A stretch of 7,236 bases of DNA, taken from CAZDXJ01 sp964509475 (GTDB taxonomy: Bacteria > Pseudomonadota > Gammaproteobacteria > Methylococcales > Methylomonadaceae). Under the pieces are notes generated by a model. It worked only from the letters and a program-made list of their open reading frames with translations. It made no database searches and was not told the origin of the DNA. Below, piece after piece: positions 6,093-7,236 of this stretch (within the stretch, counting starts at the first letter, position 1; every line of letters starts with the position of its first letter). The stretch is from NCBI GenBank assembly GCA_964509475.1, contig CAZDXJ010000097.1, forward strand, positions 1 to 7,236, in the 5' to 3' direction. Both the position numbers and the translations under genes were made by a program.

Positions 6093-6124
6093 GTAGGGCG
6101 CGGCAAACCAGGCCGGTCTGCCGC
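6093..6124 (+). repeat. GTAG-preceded GC-rich hairpin
   Basis: GCGGCA (6100-6105) pairs with TGCCGC (6119-6124), then after one A/C mismatch ACC (6107-6109) pairs with GGT (6115-6117) around a 5-nt loop. GTAG lies at 6093-6096, three bases before the stem. It may be another REP-type unit of a different family, or a structure at the 3' end of the heptosyltransferase transcript. It is about 70 bp past that gene's stop, without a T-run on the minus strand. Confidence 0.4.
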
Positions 6125-6193
6125 AGCACAGGCAGGCGTTTCGTTCCGATGTTTGTTTTATTTTCCGCATTCGTAACCGCGTAGAGTATGACG

Positions 6194-7236
6194 TTATTTG
6201 CCATGTTGTTCGGAAACGGCCAGGATTTTTTCAATGGTCTCGATAACCGGTCTGGCGGACAAGGTATCCAGACATCGGCTATGACTTTGCCGGTGCCGGT
6301 CGCAGCCTTCCTGCTGGCAGGGAACGCAATCGGCTTTCCCCTGGATTAAAAAAACATTATTGACCTGCTGGTTGCCGGTTTTGGCAAACGGATTTTGCGG
6401 CCGCGAAAAATGGGCAGGCCAGGGCGCCCATTTTACCGGGTTTGTTGGGCCGTACAGGGCAATAACCGGGGTTCCGGTGGCGGCGGCAAGGTGGGTGATA
6501 CCCGTATCCGGACCGATGAATAAACGGGCCTGTTCGATAATATGCGTCATCTGGGCCAGGGTTGTTTTACCCGCCAGATTGATTGTTTCCGCTGGTAGCT
6601 GGGCTTGTATCGCAGCGATATAATCGGATTCGGCCTGTCCCGGGCCGCCACTCAGCACCAGTTTGAGACCTTGTTTGGCCAGGAAGTTGGCTGTTTCTAT
6701 CCAGCCTGTCTGGGTCCAGCGTTTGTAAGTCCATTGCGGATGGCAATGCAGTACCGCGTAATTTTGCGGCAATGAAAAAGTCCGGGATATCGTATGGGTA
6801 TCGGAAAGTTGTGGGGGAACCAAGGTGTAATTTTCCGGAATACCCAGCAAATGACCGAGTTTCAGTAAGGATAGGACGGTATGGGTTTTAAGTTCATCGT
6901 ATTCGCTCCATGCCTGGACAAAATAGCGTTTCCACCAACCTTTGGCATTTCTTGGCGGTGTAAAGGCGACTCTTTGCGGTGCCGCCAGAAGCGCATAAAT
7001 ATAACGCCTGTCCCCGGTTTCGGTGGCGATAGCCAGGTCGTAACGTCTGAAAATGGATTTGCAAAGTTGTTTGTTTTCACGGCGGTCAGGGTGTAAAGAG
7101 GTGGTGATGATACGGTCGATGTCGGGATTGCCTGCCAGCATGGCCGCCGTGTTTTTGAAAACCAGAACGTGCAATTCGGCTTCGGGCCAGGCCTCGCGCA
7201 ATGAATGCAGCAGCGGCGTGGTGAGCAACAAATCGC
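6194..7236 (-). CDS. LPS heptosyltransferase III-like (GT9), 5' end outside window
   Basis: Glycosyltransferase family 9 enzyme that transfers heptose from ADP-heptose to the inner LPS core at the cytoplasmic face, closest in feel to the RfaQ/WaaQ (heptosyltransferase III) group. Only about the first 10-20 residues are missing: the visible frame begins with the end of the usual GD-LLTTP nucleotide-fold opening and codes 346 complete residues. Residue numbers count from the TTG at 7231-7229, which is internal and not the start. LVLSGGPGQAE (191-201) and the donor-binding GPDTGITHLAAATGTPV (240-256) followed by ALYGPTNP (258-265) are typical of GT9. Near the C-terminus is a cysteine-rich segment with Cys302, 305, 310 and 320 in CVPCQQEGC and SHSRC, found in a subset of these enzymes and possibly binding metal. 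The family is secure; which heptose position it modifies is inferred. Confidence 0.85.
   Translation of the reverse strand, partial: DLLLTTPLLHSLREAWPEAELHVLVFKNTAAMLAGNPDIDRIITTSLHPDRRENKQLCKSIFRRYDLAIATETGDRRYIYALLAAPQRVAFTPPRNAKGWWKRYFVQAWSEYDELKTHTVLSLLKLGHLLGIPENYTLVPPQLSDTHTISRTFSLPQNYAVLHCHPQWTYKRWTQTGWIETANFLAKQGLKLVLSGGPGQAESDYIAAIQAQLPAETINLAGKTTLAQMTHIIEQARLFIGPDTGITHLAAATGTPVIALYGPTNPVKWAPWPAHFSRPQNPFAKTGNQQVNNVFLIQGKADCVPCQQEGCDRHRQSHSRCLDTLSARPVIETIEKILAVSEQHGK

Larger units (their letters stand above)
5550..6193. other. 644-bp intergenic region rich in palindromes
   Basis: No gene is credible here. The ORFs that cross it lack ribosome binding sites and family-like sequence and run through palindromes. 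It holds an imperfect hairpin at 5656-5680 (TGAC-A-GCAA pairing with TTGC-C-GTCA), a perfect hairpin at 5721-5741, a palindrome pair at 5822-5888, a GTAG-footed REP at 6026-6047 and a GC-rich hairpin at 6100-6124. The section from about 5950 to 6130 is clearly more GC-rich than 5550-5820. The promoter for the ligase group, if there is one, must lie here; otherwise the transcript comes from the heptosyltransferase gene. Confidence 0.7.

Noticed and set aside
5856..6184. Three overlapping + strand ORFs and one minus-strand ORF in the intergenic region
   Set aside because: They read through the palindromes, have no ribosome binding sites, and their sequence resembles no known protein type; open frames here follow from GC-rich repeat DNA.
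1..7236. CRISPR array, tRNA or rRNA genes
   Set aside because: No regularly spaced direct repeats were seen. No cloverleaf or rRNA-like sequence was recognised; the repeats present are hairpins of the REP type.

Overview
The window joins two different kinds of DNA. The left end (about 1-1521, + strand) is a decayed piece of a Mu-like prophage. The rest (1573-7236) is a minus-strand block of lipopolysaccharide (LPS) core and O-antigen genes with a lipase gene at its downstream end. The LPS genes point to a Gram-negative proteobacterium. Their style and the interspersed palindromes remind me of methanotrophic Gammaproteobacteria (Methylococcales), but that is an impression from memory, not a search.

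Layout. (1) 38-686: tail of a Mu gpF-like head-morphogenesis gene, broken by a frameshift in an A8 run and carrying a 45-bp inverted pair of REP hairpins. (2) 686-910: small intact phage-type ORF coupled to it by TAATG. (3) 911-1521: Mu gpG-like virion morphogenesis gene. It is interrupted by a 128-bp element with imperfect inverted ends and a TA target duplication, then by a nonsense codon and a frameshift. (4) 1573-2709: class 3 (alpha/beta-hydrolase) lipase. (5) 2771-3583, 3583-4332 and 4326-5549: two family-2 glycosyltransferases and an O-antigen ligase, all overlapping head to tail. (6) 5550-6193: a gene-free 644 bp rich in palindromes of at least three types. (7) 6194-7236: heptosyltransferase (GT9) that runs off the right edge.

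How the genes fit together. The heptosyltransferase and the WaaE-like glycosyltransferase extend the inner LPS core in the cytoplasm. The second glycosyltransferase probably adds another sugar to the same glycan. The ligase joins undecaprenyl-linked O-antigen to the finished lipid A-core in the inner membrane. The three central genes overlap by 7 and 1 nt and should be translated together. The lipase lies 61 bp downstream on the same strand with its own strong ribosome binding site; whether it shares their role is not visible.

The most informative observations concern small non-autonomous elements. Removing the 128-bp element plus one TA restores a continuous gpG N-terminus. Separately, hairpins at 120-164 and 6026-6047 share an 18/22 match with compensatory stem changes, so both ends of the window carry one REP family. 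No transposase for either element is present here.
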